NCBI GenBank assembly: GCA_946626265.1
Contig: CAMOUE010000144.1
Span: 1-5,698 of the forward strand
Origin: an uncultured Eggerthellaceae bacterium
GTDB taxonomy: Bacteria > Actinomycetota > Coriobacteriia > Coriobacteriales > Eggerthellaceae
Direction: 5' to 3'
DNA: 5,698 nucleotides
The position numbers and the translations under genes are program-made. Under the pieces are notes generated by a model. The model had not been told where the DNA came from. It was given only the letters and a program-made list of their open reading frames with translations, and searched no databases. Shown piece after piece: positions 1-5,590 of the stretch. Position 1 is the first letter of the stretch. The number at the start of each line of letters is the position of its first letter.

Positions 1-271
1 GGTAGTGCCCGAAGCCCATGCGGATGTTGCCGATGACTATGGGGTTTTCGATGTCGGCGAAGCTCGCCGCCGGCTTTCCGGCTTCTGCGGGCACGAGCCT
101 GAGCGCCCCGAACCTCCCGCCGACGACGGGGAGCTTCTCGATGTCCAGGTGGCAGGCAGCGTTCGGGTCGTGCGCGAACTTTCTCGCGTACTTGTCCTTC
201 GACTTGCATGCCTTCGCGTACGTCTTGCCGTCGATCTCGTTGCCGAAGATCATTGCCGCGCGATCCGTCAT
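1..271 (-). CDS. Unrecognised protein, N-terminal 90 codons (3' part beyond left edge)
   Basis: An open minus-strand frame with no stop runs to the left edge. It reads MTDRAAMIFGNEIDGKTYAK and continues through a Lys/Asp-rich stretch with two cysteines, ending at the edge with a segment that reads NPIVIGNIRMGFGHY. Two in-frame ATGs exist, at 277 and 271. I chose 271 because GGAAGG (283-278) lies 6 nt before it, while it directly abuts the ATG at 277. A TATAAT box lies upstream at 348-343. There is no signal peptide or membrane segment in the visible part, so a cytoplasmic protein is likely. I do not recognise the family. The hydrophobic strand followed by a glycine-rich GFGH turn recalls the N-terminal nucleotide-sugar-binding loop of GT-B glycosyltransferases such as MurG. 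That is only a resemblance, since about 80 residues precede it. It may be cotranscribed with the EEP gene upstream (97-nt gap) but also has its own promoter candidate. Confidence 0.72.
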   Translation of the reverse strand, partial: MTDRAAMIFGNEIDGKTYAKACKSKDKYARKFAHDPNAACHLDIEKLPVVGGRFGALRLVPAEAGKPAASFADIENPIVIGNIRMGFGHY

Positions 272-342
272 GTCCATCCTTCCGCACAGTGCAGGCGAGC
301 GCGTCGGGCGCTTCGCCGCCGTTCCATTGATGCATGTTGTGA

Positions 343-372
343 ATTATAGGCGAGGACGGCCCGGCCCGTCAT
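343..372 (-). promoter_or_regulatory. Putative sigma70-type promoter for the left-edge gene
   Basis: On the minus strand, a perfect -10 TATAAT (348-343) is preceded by ATGACG (372-367, 4 of 6 matches to TTGACA) at 18 bp. Transcription would start near 336, giving a leader of about 65 nt. A short dyad, GACGG (355-359) with CCGTC (366-370), lies in the spacer just after the stop of the EEP gene. It has no T-run, so I do not call it a terminator. Confidence 0.5.
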
Positions 373-374
373 GC

Positions 375-1478
375 TCACTCGAGGCTGAACGTCAGCAGCA
401 CGGGATTGTGGTCGCTGTGCTCGAAGCCCGTGTCGACGTTGTGCGCCGTCGCCTTCACGTTCGACGAGACGATGAAGCCGTCGACGGTCGTCGTGTACGT
501 CACGCCCTTCTCGAAGGGGATGTCGTCGCCCCGGCATGTGGGGACATCGGCGAGGTTGTCGGCTTCGACGACCGTAAAGCCGTCCGGCAGCAGCGCCTCG
601 TCGAATACCGAGACCCAAGGTGGGACGAGCTGTTCGGAGGCGTACAGCTCGGCGCTACCGCAAAGCGCATGGTTCCAGTCGCCCCCGATGATCACGTAGT
701 TTCCAGCTTCCGTCTCGGCCTGGATGACGTCTGTCAGCAAGGCGAGCTGCTGGGCGCGGATTCGTCCGCCCTCGTCGTAGGCCGACATGTGGTTGTTTAT
801 GAGCACGAGCTGCTTGCCGTTGTCGACGGGCAGCCGCTCGACGAGGAAGCACCGGTCGAGGTCGAAGAACTTGGTGGGGAACCCCTCGTCGATCGGGTAG
901 CTGCGGCGGACGGCGTCGTCGACGTGCGCGTCGGAGAGCAGCAGCAGCCCGGCGTTCACGGTGCCGTGGGGCTCCCCGAACGGATAGGCGAGGAACGACG
1001 AGTGGAAGTTGGGGGCGTACGCCGATCCCCTGTCGGGGAACGCCGACTCGATCTCCTGTTTCTGGTTCACGCCGTAGCTGCGGGTCGAATCGGTGTCAAC
1101 TTCCTGGAATAACGCGAAATCGGGATCGAGCGCGTCGATTTCTGAAATGGCGCCGGCCGTGCATGCGCGCACGCTCTCCTCGCTCGCGGCGACCGAATGC
1201 TCGCCGACGGTGGCCGTGCCGTCTTTCATGATGCCCTCGTCCATGAAGAACGTGTAGTCAGGCGTGTAGGCGCCGAACCCTATGTTGTACGTGGCGGCGG
1301 TGTAGGGCCGTCCGGCTTCGAGGACGTTTGCGGCATTGTTCTCGACTGCGATCGGCGTGTCGTCGGCGATGCGGCTGTACGTGAGCATGAGGTATGCGAC
1401 GTAGCCTCCCACGATGACGGCAAGCGCGAGGACCAGGATTCCCACGACGGCGAAGACTCGTTTGACGGCGTTTCCCAT
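375..1478 (-). CDS. Membrane-anchored endonuclease/exonuclease/phosphatase (EEP) family protein
   Basis: This 367-residue protein has a basic N-terminus (K6, R7), one hydrophobic segment at about residues 8-32, and then a DNase I-like EEP domain at about 58-367. That is the layout of a signal-anchored enzyme with its catalytic domain outside the membrane. Visible EEP landmarks in order are TYNIGFGAY with N65, LFQEVD with the metal-binding Glu at 126, NNH at 228-230, GGDWNH (265-270, the family's GDxN motif), and the terminal SDHNPVL with D356 and H357. Family members hydrolyse phosphodiester bonds in nucleic acids, phospholipids or inositol phosphates with Mg2+; the substrate here cannot be told from sequence. 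The start at 1478 is chosen for the GGAGGGGGAG ribosome binding site just upstream and because the anchor follows at once. The frame stays open upstream to an ATG at 1724, but that extension runs antisense through the divergent promoters and into the MFS gene. Confidence 0.87.
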   Translation of the reverse strand: MGNAVKRVFAVVGILVLALAVIVGGYVAYLMLTYSRIADDTPIAVENNAANVLEAGRPYTAATYNIGFGAYTPDYTFFMDEGIMKDGTATVGEHSVAASEESVRACTAGAISEIDALDPDFALFQEVDTDSTRSYGVNQKQEIESAFPDRGSAYAPNFHSSFLAYPFGEPHGTVNAGLLLLSDAHVDDAVRRSYPIDEGFPTKFFDLDRCFLVERLPVDNGKQLVLINNHMSAYDEGGRIRAQQLALLTDVIQAETEAGNYVIIGGDWNHALCGSAELYASEQLVPPWVSVFDEALLPDGFTVVEADNLADVPTCRGDDIPFEKGVTYTTTVDGFIVSSNVKATAHNVDTGFEHSDHNPVLLTFSLE

Positions 1479-1512
1479 GAACTCCCCCTCCCGCGGCGAT
1501 GTCGTTCGAAGC

Positions 1513-1532
1513 CCGTCCGCCTGGGGCGACGG
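1513..1532 (-). other. Small stem-loop in the leader of the EEP gene
   Basis: CCGTCCGCC (1513-1521) and GGCGACGG (1525-1532) are inverted repeats with one bulged base and a 3-nt loop. Read on the minus strand this is an 8-bp GC-rich hairpin in the untranslated leader, ending about 35 nt before the start codon. There is no U-run after it. Whether it matters for mRNA stability or attenuation is not visible from sequence. Confidence 0.35.
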
Positions 1533-1550
1533 ATAGGCTCGCTGTCCAAT

Positions 1551-1556
1551 AGTATA
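1551..1556 (-). promoter_or_regulatory. Putative -10 element for the EEP gene
   Basis: TATACT on the minus strand (1556-1551) matches the -10 consensus at 5 of 6 positions and lies 73-78 nt upstream of the chosen ATG. No good -35 is found at 15-18 bp, so it would need an activator or another contact. Its upstream region overlaps the -35 region of the divergent transporter promoter, so the two promoters may compete. Confidence 0.35.
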
Positions 1557-1570
1557 GTCGCTTCGGCTCG

Positions 1571-1598
1571 TCGGCATCGTGGTCGAGACTGCTATAAT
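1571..1598 (+). promoter_or_regulatory. Putative sigma70-type promoter for the GPH transporter
   Basis: A perfect -10 TATAAT (1593-1598) is preceded by TCGGCA (1571-1576, 4 of 6 matches) at 16 bp. Transcription would begin near 1605, giving a leader of about 30 nt. This also argues against the upstream in-frame GTG at 1579, which would lie before the transcript starts. Confidence 0.6.
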
Positions 1599-1635
1599 CG
1601 GTCTGTTTGTATTGCTTACACCGAAAGGCTCGTCA

Positions 1636-3030
1636 ATGGAAAAGAAGCTCGCGAGCAACAAGATCCTCTGGATGTTCGCCATCGGCCAGCTGGGATGGGC
1701 GGCGCTTGCCGGCGTCATATCCAACTGCCTCGTCTATTACTACATGCCCGAGGACTCGCTGTTGAGCCAAGGCCATACGCTGTTCATCACGCAATCGGCC
1801 GTGTTCTTGGGCTTCCTCACCGTCATCGGCGGCATCACGGCCCTCGGCCGCCTGTTCGACGCCGTCACGGACCCGTGGATCGCCTCGCTGTCCGACCGCT
1901 GCAAGCACAAGCTCGGTCGCCGCATTCCGTTTTTGCGCTATGCCGCCATTCCGTTCGGTATCGTCACGGTGCTCGTGTTCGTGTCGCCCGTGCCCGAGCA
2001 AAGCCCGATAAACGCGCTGTTCCTCGGTGTGATGATGCTGCTGTTCTATCTGTGCATGACGTGCTACTGCACGCCGTACAACGCGCTCATCCCCGAGCTC
2101 GGCCGCACGCAGAAGCTGCGCATCAACGTGTCCACGTTCATCTCCGTCACCTACTTCTTCGGCACGGCGTTCGCCTACATGGTGCCCAACATCGCCGGGA
2201 TGTTCGAGGGCGCGCTCGGCTCGGTGGGCGCGTTCCGCGTGACGGTGGGCATCCTCGCCGTCGTGGCCGTCATCTGCATGCTGGTGCCCTCCTTCGCCAT
2301 CAAGGAGAAGGAATACGCCGTCACCACGCCGTCGACCTCGGGCATGCTCAACTCGCTGGGCAAGACGTTCAAGAACCGCGAGTTCCGCACGTTCGTCACC
2401 TCCGACGTGCTGTATTGGATCGCCCTCACGATGTTCCAGACCGGCCTGCCGTTCTACATCACCGAGCTCATGGGCCTCGACGACGGCATGACGTTCCCGC
2501 TGTTCGCGCTCATGACGGTGCTGAGCTTCGTGTTCTACATGCCCGTGAACTTCCTGGCCAAGAAGCTCGGCAAGAAGAAGATGGTCGTGTTCGCGTTCCT
2601 CTTCTTCTCCGTGGCGTTCTTCGTGACCTCGTTCGTGGGCCAGGGCGTCGTGTGGGGCATCGTCGTGGCCGTGCTCGCGTCGATCCCGATGGCCATCCTC
2701 GGCATCCTGCCGCAGGCCGTCGTGGCCGACATCGCCGAGGCCGACGGCATCGAGACCAAGGAGAAGCGCGAGGGCATGTTCTACGCGGCCCGCACGTTCG
2801 CCTTCAAGCTCGGCCAGTCGGTGTCGATGCTGCTGTTCACTTCCATCTCGCTGATCGGCACGGGCGGCTTCGGCTACCGCGCCACCGCCATCGTGGCCGC
2901 GGTGTTCTGCCTGGCCGGCGGCATCGCGTTCATCCGCTACCACGAGAAGAAGATCTTCGGCATCATCGGCGGCGGCAAGGGCGACTCCGAGCAGGCCGAG
3001 CCCGCCGACGATGCGGAGGCCTCCGAGTAA
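1636..3030 (+). CDS. GPH-family (MFS_2) sugar/cation symporter
   Basis: This 464-residue protein is almost wholly hydrophobic, with about 12 predicted membrane segments, the length typical of glycoside-pentoside-hexuronide:cation symporters. Family hallmarks are visible. Residues 72-88 hold the RLFDAVTDPWIASLSDR motif after TM2, followed by a basic loop (KHKLGRRIPF). CTPYNALIPEL occurs at 145-155. At 365-395 an acidic/charged stretch DIAEADGIETKEKREG leads into FAFKLGQS, matching the conserved TM10-11 region. The family moves sugars or glycosides with Na+ or H+ across the cytoplasmic membrane; the substrate cannot be assigned, as no glycosidase or sugar-metabolic gene lies beside it. The C-terminus is a short acidic, Glu/Ala-rich cytoplasmic tail. 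The ATG at 1636 has GAAAGG 7 nt upstream (1623-1628). Third positions are strongly G/C. The gene is divergent from the EEP gene and 75 bp before yaaA. Confidence 0.9.
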   Translation: MEKKLASNKILWMFAIGQLGWAALAGVISNCLVYYYMPEDSLLSQGHTLFITQSAVFLGFLTVIGGITALGRLFDAVTDPWIASLSDRCKHKLGRRIPFLRYAAIPFGIVTVLVFVSPVPEQSPINALFLGVMMLLFYLCMTCYCTPYNALIPELGRTQKLRINVSTFISVTYFFGTAFAYMVPNIAGMFEGALGSVGAFRVTVGILAVVAVICMLVPSFAIKEKEYAVTTPSTSGMLNSLGKTFKNREFRTFVTSDVLYWIALTMFQTGLPFYITELMGLDDGMTFPLFALMTVLSFVFYMPVNFLAKKLGKKKMVVFAFLFFSVAFFVTSFVGQGVVWGIVVAVLASIPMAILGILPQAVVADIAEADGIETKEKREGMFYAARTFAFKLGQSVSMLLFTSISLIGTGGFGYRATAIVAAVFCLAGGIAFIRYHEKKIFGIIGGGKGDSEQAEPADDAEASE

Positions 3031-3036
3031 TCGCTT

Positions 3037-3066
3037 TTCAGGCTCCCCACGCCGCGGTGCGATAAT
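3037..3066 (+). promoter_or_regulatory. Putative promoter for yaaA and the aldo/keto reductase
   Basis: GATAAT (3061-3066) with TG one base upstream forms an extended -10 (TGCGATAAT, 3058-3066). The -35 is weak: TTCAGG at 3037-3042 with 18-bp spacing matches only 3 of 6, as may be tolerated with an extended -10. The start would be near 3073, inside the right half of the inverted repeat at 3050-3086. Confidence 0.45.
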
Positions 3067-3086
3067 GTAACCACGCAACCGCGGCG
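3050..3086. repeat. 12-bp inverted repeat overlapping the yaaA -10 region
   Basis: CGCCGCGGTGCG (3050-3061) pairs with CGCAACCGCGGCG (3074-3086) at all 12 positions with one bulged A (3077) around a 12-nt AT-rich centre. Each arm carries the self-complementary hexamer CCGCGG. The centre contains most of the candidate -10 of yaaA. It could be a repressor operator, or, read as RNA, a strong stem-loop ending the transporter transcript. No T-run follows, so a standard intrinsic terminator is unlikely. Confidence 0.6.
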
Positions 3087-3105
3087 CATAGGGGAGGAGG
3101 CGGTC

Positions 3106-3870
3106 TTGCGGATCATAATCTCGCCGGCGAAGCAGATGGTGCGCGACCTCGACGGCCTCGCGCCCGAGTCGATGCCGGTGTTCCTCAACGAGGCCTGCGA
3201 GATCGCGGGCTGGCTGCGCGGGCTCTCCTACGAGGAGGCCCGCGCGCTTTGGGGCTGCAGCGACAAGCTCGCGCGCCCCAACTACGAGCAGCTCGCCGAG
3301 ATGGACCTCGAGCGCGGACTCACGCCCGCCATCCTGGCCTACGACGGCATCGCCTTCAAATACATGGCGCCCTCGGTGTTCGAGACGGGGCAGCTCGCCT
3401 ACGTGCAGCAAAACCTGCGCATCCTCTCGGGCCTCTACGGCGCGCTGCGCCCCATGGACGGCGTGGTGCCCTATCGTCTCGAGATGCAGGCCAAGGCGCG
3501 CGTCGCGGGCACGCGCAACCTCTACGAATATTGGGGCGACCGCATCTGCCGGGAGGTCACGCGCGGCGACCACCTCGTGGTGAACCTCGCCTCCAAGGAG
3601 TATTCGCGCGTGGTTGAGGGCCATCTGGCGCCGGGCGACAGGCTCGTCACCTGCGTGTTCGCGGAGCGCGAGGGCGGCCGGCTCGTGCAGAAGGGCGTCT
3701 ACTGCAAGATGGCGCGCGGCGAGATGGTGCGCTTCGCGGCGGAGCGCGGCATCGAGGACCCCGAGGAGCTGAAGGCCTTCGACCGCCTCGGCTACCGGTT
3801 CTCCGAAAAGGACTCCTCCCCGGAGTTATTCACATTCATAATGAACGAATCGAAAAGGCACGCGCGATAG
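3106..3870 (+). CDS. yaaA: Peroxide stress protein YaaA (DUF328/UPF0246)
   Basis: The 254-residue product is full length for the family. It opens with the diagnostic MRIIISPAKQM and keeps the other conserved blocks: AYDGIAFKYM (78-87), NLRILSGLYGALRPMDGV with VPYRLEM (103-127), NLASKEY (160-166), the late Lys-Gly/Ala-Arg-Gly region around 196-206 (KGVYCKMARG) and GYRFSEKDSSPELFTF near the end. In E. coli, YaaA lowers free intracellular iron during hydrogen peroxide stress and so limits Fenton damage; it has a DNA-binding fold. Here the same role is inferred from homology. The start is a TTG at 3106. It is supported by GGGGAGGAGG at 3091-3100, 5 nt upstream, and by the conserved N-terminus beginning exactly there. 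The stop codon TAG overlaps the ribosome binding site of the next gene, so the two are probably cotranscribed and perhaps translationally coupled. Confidence 0.95.
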   Translation: MRIIISPAKQMVRDLDGLAPESMPVFLNEACEIAGWLRGLSYEEARALWGCSDKLARPNYEQLAEMDLERGLTPAILAYDGIAFKYMAPSVFETGQLAYVQQNLRILSGLYGALRPMDGVVPYRLEMQAKARVAGTRNLYEYWGDRICREVTRGDHLVVNLASKEYSRVVEGHLAPGDRLVTCVFAEREGGRLVQKGVYCKMARGEMVRFAAERGIEDPEELKAFDRLGYRFSEKDSSPELFTFIMNESKRHAR

Positions 3871-3873
3871 GAG
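3869..3873 (+). promoter_or_regulatory. Ribosome binding site of the aldo/keto reductase, on the yaaA stop codon
   Basis: AGGAG shares its first two bases with the TAG stop of yaaA (3868-3870) and lies 6 nt before the ATG at 3880. Ribosomes ending yaaA would sit over this site, so translational coupling is likely. Confidence 0.75.
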
Positions 3874-3879
3874 ATTCGC

Positions 3880-4995
3880 ATGGCATTTCTCGGCGAGGAC
3901 ATTCCCAAGCTCGGGTTCGGCTGCATGAGGCTGCCGCGCAAGCTGGCGTTCACCGACGTGGCGCGGACGCGCGAGATGTTCGATGCGTTCCTCGACGCCG
4001 GCTTCACGTATTTCGACACGGCGCCGATCTACCCCGGCTCGGAGGACACGGTGCGCAAGGCGCTCACCTCGCGCCATCCGCGCGATTCCTACCAGCTGGC
4101 CACCAAGGTCAACGCCTGGATCTCGCCGGTCGAGAAGCTCGTGAAGGGCCAGATAAAGGGGAGCCTCCGCCGCACGGGCGCGGAGTATTTCGATTTCTAT
4201 CTGCTGCATTCGCTGGCGGCCGCCAACTACAAGTCATACGACGTGTTCGGCATCTGGGACTACGCGCAGGAGCTCAAGCGGCAGGGCCTGGTGCGCAACG
4301 TGGGCTTCTCGTACCACTCGGGCCCCGAGCTGCTCGACCGCCTGCTCGCCGAGCACCCGGAGGTCGACTTCGTGCAGCTGCAGCTCAACTACGCCGACTG
4401 GGAGAACCCGCGCGTCGACTCGCGCGCGAACTACGAGGTGGCCCGCAAGCACGGCAAGCCCATCGTGGTGATGGAGCCGCTCAAGGGCGGCAAGCTCGCG
4501 AACCCGCCCAAGGACGTGCGGGCCATCCTCGACGAGGCGGCGCCCGGCGCGTCCTACGCCTCGTGGGGCATCCGCTTCGCGGCCTCGCTCGACGGGATCA
4601 TCACGGTGCTCTCGGGCATGTCCACGCCCGAGCAGGTGCGCGACAACATCGCCTACATGCGCGACTTCGAGCCGCTCGACGCCGAGGAGATGAAGGTCAT
4701 CCGGCGCGCGCAGGAGGCATACGGGCGCAGCGCCATCATCCCGTGCACGGAGTGCCGCTACTGCGTGGAGGGCTGCCCGCAGAACATCCCGATCCCCGAG
4801 GTGTTCGCGGCCATGAACCTGCGCCTGGGCAACGGGCAGGTGGAGGCGTCGGCGGAGGCCTATGCGAAGGCCGTGAAGGGCAAGGGCCTCGCGTCGAGCT
4901 GCATCCGCTGCGGCAAGTGCCAAAACGCCTGCACGCAAAACATCGATCTCATGGACGAGCTCGAGAAGTGCGCCGCGGCCCTGGAGCAGGCCTAG
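3880..4995 (+). CDS. Aldo/keto reductase with C-terminal 2x[4Fe-4S] ferredoxin domain
   Basis: This 371-residue fusion has an AKR TIM-barrel at about 1-275 and a ferredoxin-like domain at about 285-355. The AKR tetrad is visible: D46 and Y51 in FDTAPIYPG, K76 in LATKVNAW and H110 in YLLHS. Two complete cluster motifs follow: C289-C292-C295-C299 with P300 (CTECRYCVEGCP) and C341-C344-C347-C351, the latter followed by Thr instead of the usual Pro. AKRs reduce carbonyls with NAD(P)H; the attached clusters suggest electron exchange with a ferredoxin-type partner. This fused class is common in anaerobes and its substrates are largely unknown. No signal peptide is seen, so it should be cytoplasmic. 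The ATG at 3880 is supported by AGGAG at 3869-3873, which overlaps the yaaA stop; only 9 nt separate the genes. An intrinsic terminator follows 64 nt after the stop. Confidence 0.94.
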   Translation: MAFLGEDIPKLGFGCMRLPRKLAFTDVARTREMFDAFLDAGFTYFDTAPIYPGSEDTVRKALTSRHPRDSYQLATKVNAWISPVEKLVKGQIKGSLRRTGAEYFDFYLLHSLAAANYKSYDVFGIWDYAQELKRQGLVRNVGFSYHSGPELLDRLLAEHPEVDFVQLQLNYADWENPRVDSRANYEVARKHGKPIVVMEPLKGGKLANPPKDVRAILDEAAPGASYASWGIRFAASLDGIITVLSGMSTPEQVRDNIAYMRDFEPLDAEEMKVIRRAQEAYGRSAIIPCTECRYCVEGCPQNIPIPEVFAAMNLRLGNGQVEASAEAYAKAVKGKGLASSCIRCGKCQNACTQNIDLMDELEKCAAALEQA

Positions 4996-5059
4996 CGGAA
5001 GGACTTCGTCTCTAAGCAAACGCGCGGACGCCATCAGGAAGAGTGGTTGACCGCGCCGG

Positions 5060-5087
5060 AAAGGGGTCTGCCGTGCAGGCCCTTTTT
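5060..5087 (+). terminator. Intrinsic terminator after the yaaA/aldo-keto reductase unit
   Basis: AAAGGG (5060-5065) pairs with CCCTTT (5080-5085), and CTGC (5068-5071) pairs with GCAG (5075-5078) around a 3-nt loop, with a 2x1 internal mismatch between the stems. A run of five T (5083-5087) follows. It lies 65 nt after the reductase stop and 40 nt before the next promoter, as expected of a factor-independent terminator separating two operons. Confidence 0.78.
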
Positions 5088-5126
5088 GCGTCACGCACTG
5101 CCCGCGATCTTTTGGCAAACAGAGCC

Positions 5127-5155
5127 TTGACACCTTCCAAGGAGGACTGTATGGT
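5127..5155 (+). promoter_or_regulatory. Sigma70-type promoter of the GntR-ABC operon
   Basis: A perfect -35 TTGACA (5127-5132) and a -10 TATGGT (5150-5155, 4 of 6) are separated by the ideal 17 bp. The start would be near 5162, leaving a leader of about 54 nt. The first bases transcribed lie within the dyad at 5156-5186. Confidence 0.75.
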
Positions 5156-5196
5156 CTAACTGTACTAACATGATTAATACAGTTAGTACACGTTAG
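5156..5196. promoter_or_regulatory. Probable GntR operator: nested dyads with four CTAAC/GTTAG pentamers
   Basis: CTAACTGTA (5156-5164) and TACAGTTAG (5178-5186) are perfect inverted repeats, and TAA/TTA inside them pair too, giving a 31-bp dyad centred on 5171. A second, offset perfect pair is TGTACTAAC (5161-5169) with GTTAGTACA (5182-5190). The pentamer occurs four times: CTAAC at 5156 and 5165, and GTTAG at 5182 and 5192. The AT-rich block stands out from the GC-rich surroundings. It lies immediately after the -10 and over the start site, where a bound repressor would block transcription. Autoregulation by the GntR protein just downstream is inferred, as is usual for YtrA-type regulators. 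Confidence 0.8.
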
Positions 5197-5215
5197 AGAA
5201 AGGAGGGTTGCGAGG

Positions 5216-5590
5216 GTGATCAGCATCAACTCGAGAGATGCACGGCCGATTTACGAGCAGGTGCGCGACGGGATGAGGAACCTCATCCTGAGCGGGGCTT
5301 TTGCTGCAGACGAGAAGCTGCCTTCGGTGCGCGAGCTTGCCGCGAACCTGGCCATCAACCCCAACACCATCCAACGCGCCTACCGTGAGCTAGAGGCAAT
5401 GGGGGTCATCTACACGGTGGCGGGCAAGGGCGCGTTCGCCTCGCCGGGCGATGCGGCGACGGAGGCTCGCAAAAGCGAGCTCTTCGCGCAGCTCGCAAAG
5501 ACGGTGGGGGAGCTTCGCGAGCTGGGCGTGACCCGCGCGGAGCTGGACGACGCCGTTGGCAATGCGTTCGAGGGAGGTAATAAGCGATGA
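5216..5590 (+). CDS. GntR-family transcriptional regulator, YtrA subfamily
   Basis: The 124-residue protein has the GntR winged helix-turn-helix at about 8-76. It shows PIYEQVRDGMRNLILSGAF, KLPSVRELAANLAINPNTIQ (the recognition region, residues 34-53) and the wing YTVAGKGAFA (66-75). Only a short helical tail (about 80-120) follows instead of a large ligand-binding domain, which is the mark of the YtrA subfamily. These proteins repress operons of ABC exporters responding to cell-envelope stress, antibiotics or other signals. The start is a GTG at 5216 with AGGAGGG at 5201-5207, 8 nt upstream. The stop TGA overlaps the ATG of the downstream ATPase gene (ATGA), giving tight translational coupling. 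The strong dyad just upstream of the gene is its likely own operator. The inducer cannot be read from the sequence. Confidence 0.93.
   Translation: MISINSRDARPIYEQVRDGMRNLILSGAFAADEKLPSVRELAANLAINPNTIQRAYRELEAMGVIYTVAGKGAFASPGDAATEARKSELFAQLAKTVGELRELGVTRAELDDAVGNAFEGGNKR

Noticed and set aside
355..370. Short dyad GACGG/CCGTC just after the EEP stop, considered as a terminator
   Set aside because: It has a stem of only 5 bp and no T-run in either direction, and lies in the spacer of a good promoter candidate.
18..1112. Long plus-strand open frame (364 codons) opposite the EEP gene
   Set aside because: It is antisense to a clear EEP domain and to the left-edge gene, has Arg/Val/Gly-rich composition with no domain, and has no ribosome binding site.
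1197..3065. 622-codon plus-strand open frame in a different phase from the transporter
   Set aside because: It is rich in Arg, His and Gly, crosses the divergent promoter region, and overlaps a well-supported membrane transporter.
1633..3624. 663-codon minus-strand open frame across the transporter and yaaA
   Set aside because: Its His/Arg/Glu/Ala-rich low-complexity product is the usual antisense shadow of G/C-ended codons; both sense genes have clear family motifs.
5022..5056. GCGCGG (5022-5027) and CCGCGC (5051-5056) inverted repeat after the reductase
   Set aside because: It has only 6 bp with a 23-nt loop in GC-rich DNA, which is expected by chance; the real terminator lies just downstream.
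4234..5229. 331-codon minus-strand open frame across the reductase and the GntR promoter
   Set aside because: It runs antisense through the Fe-S motifs and the intrinsic terminator, and shows no recognisable protein features.
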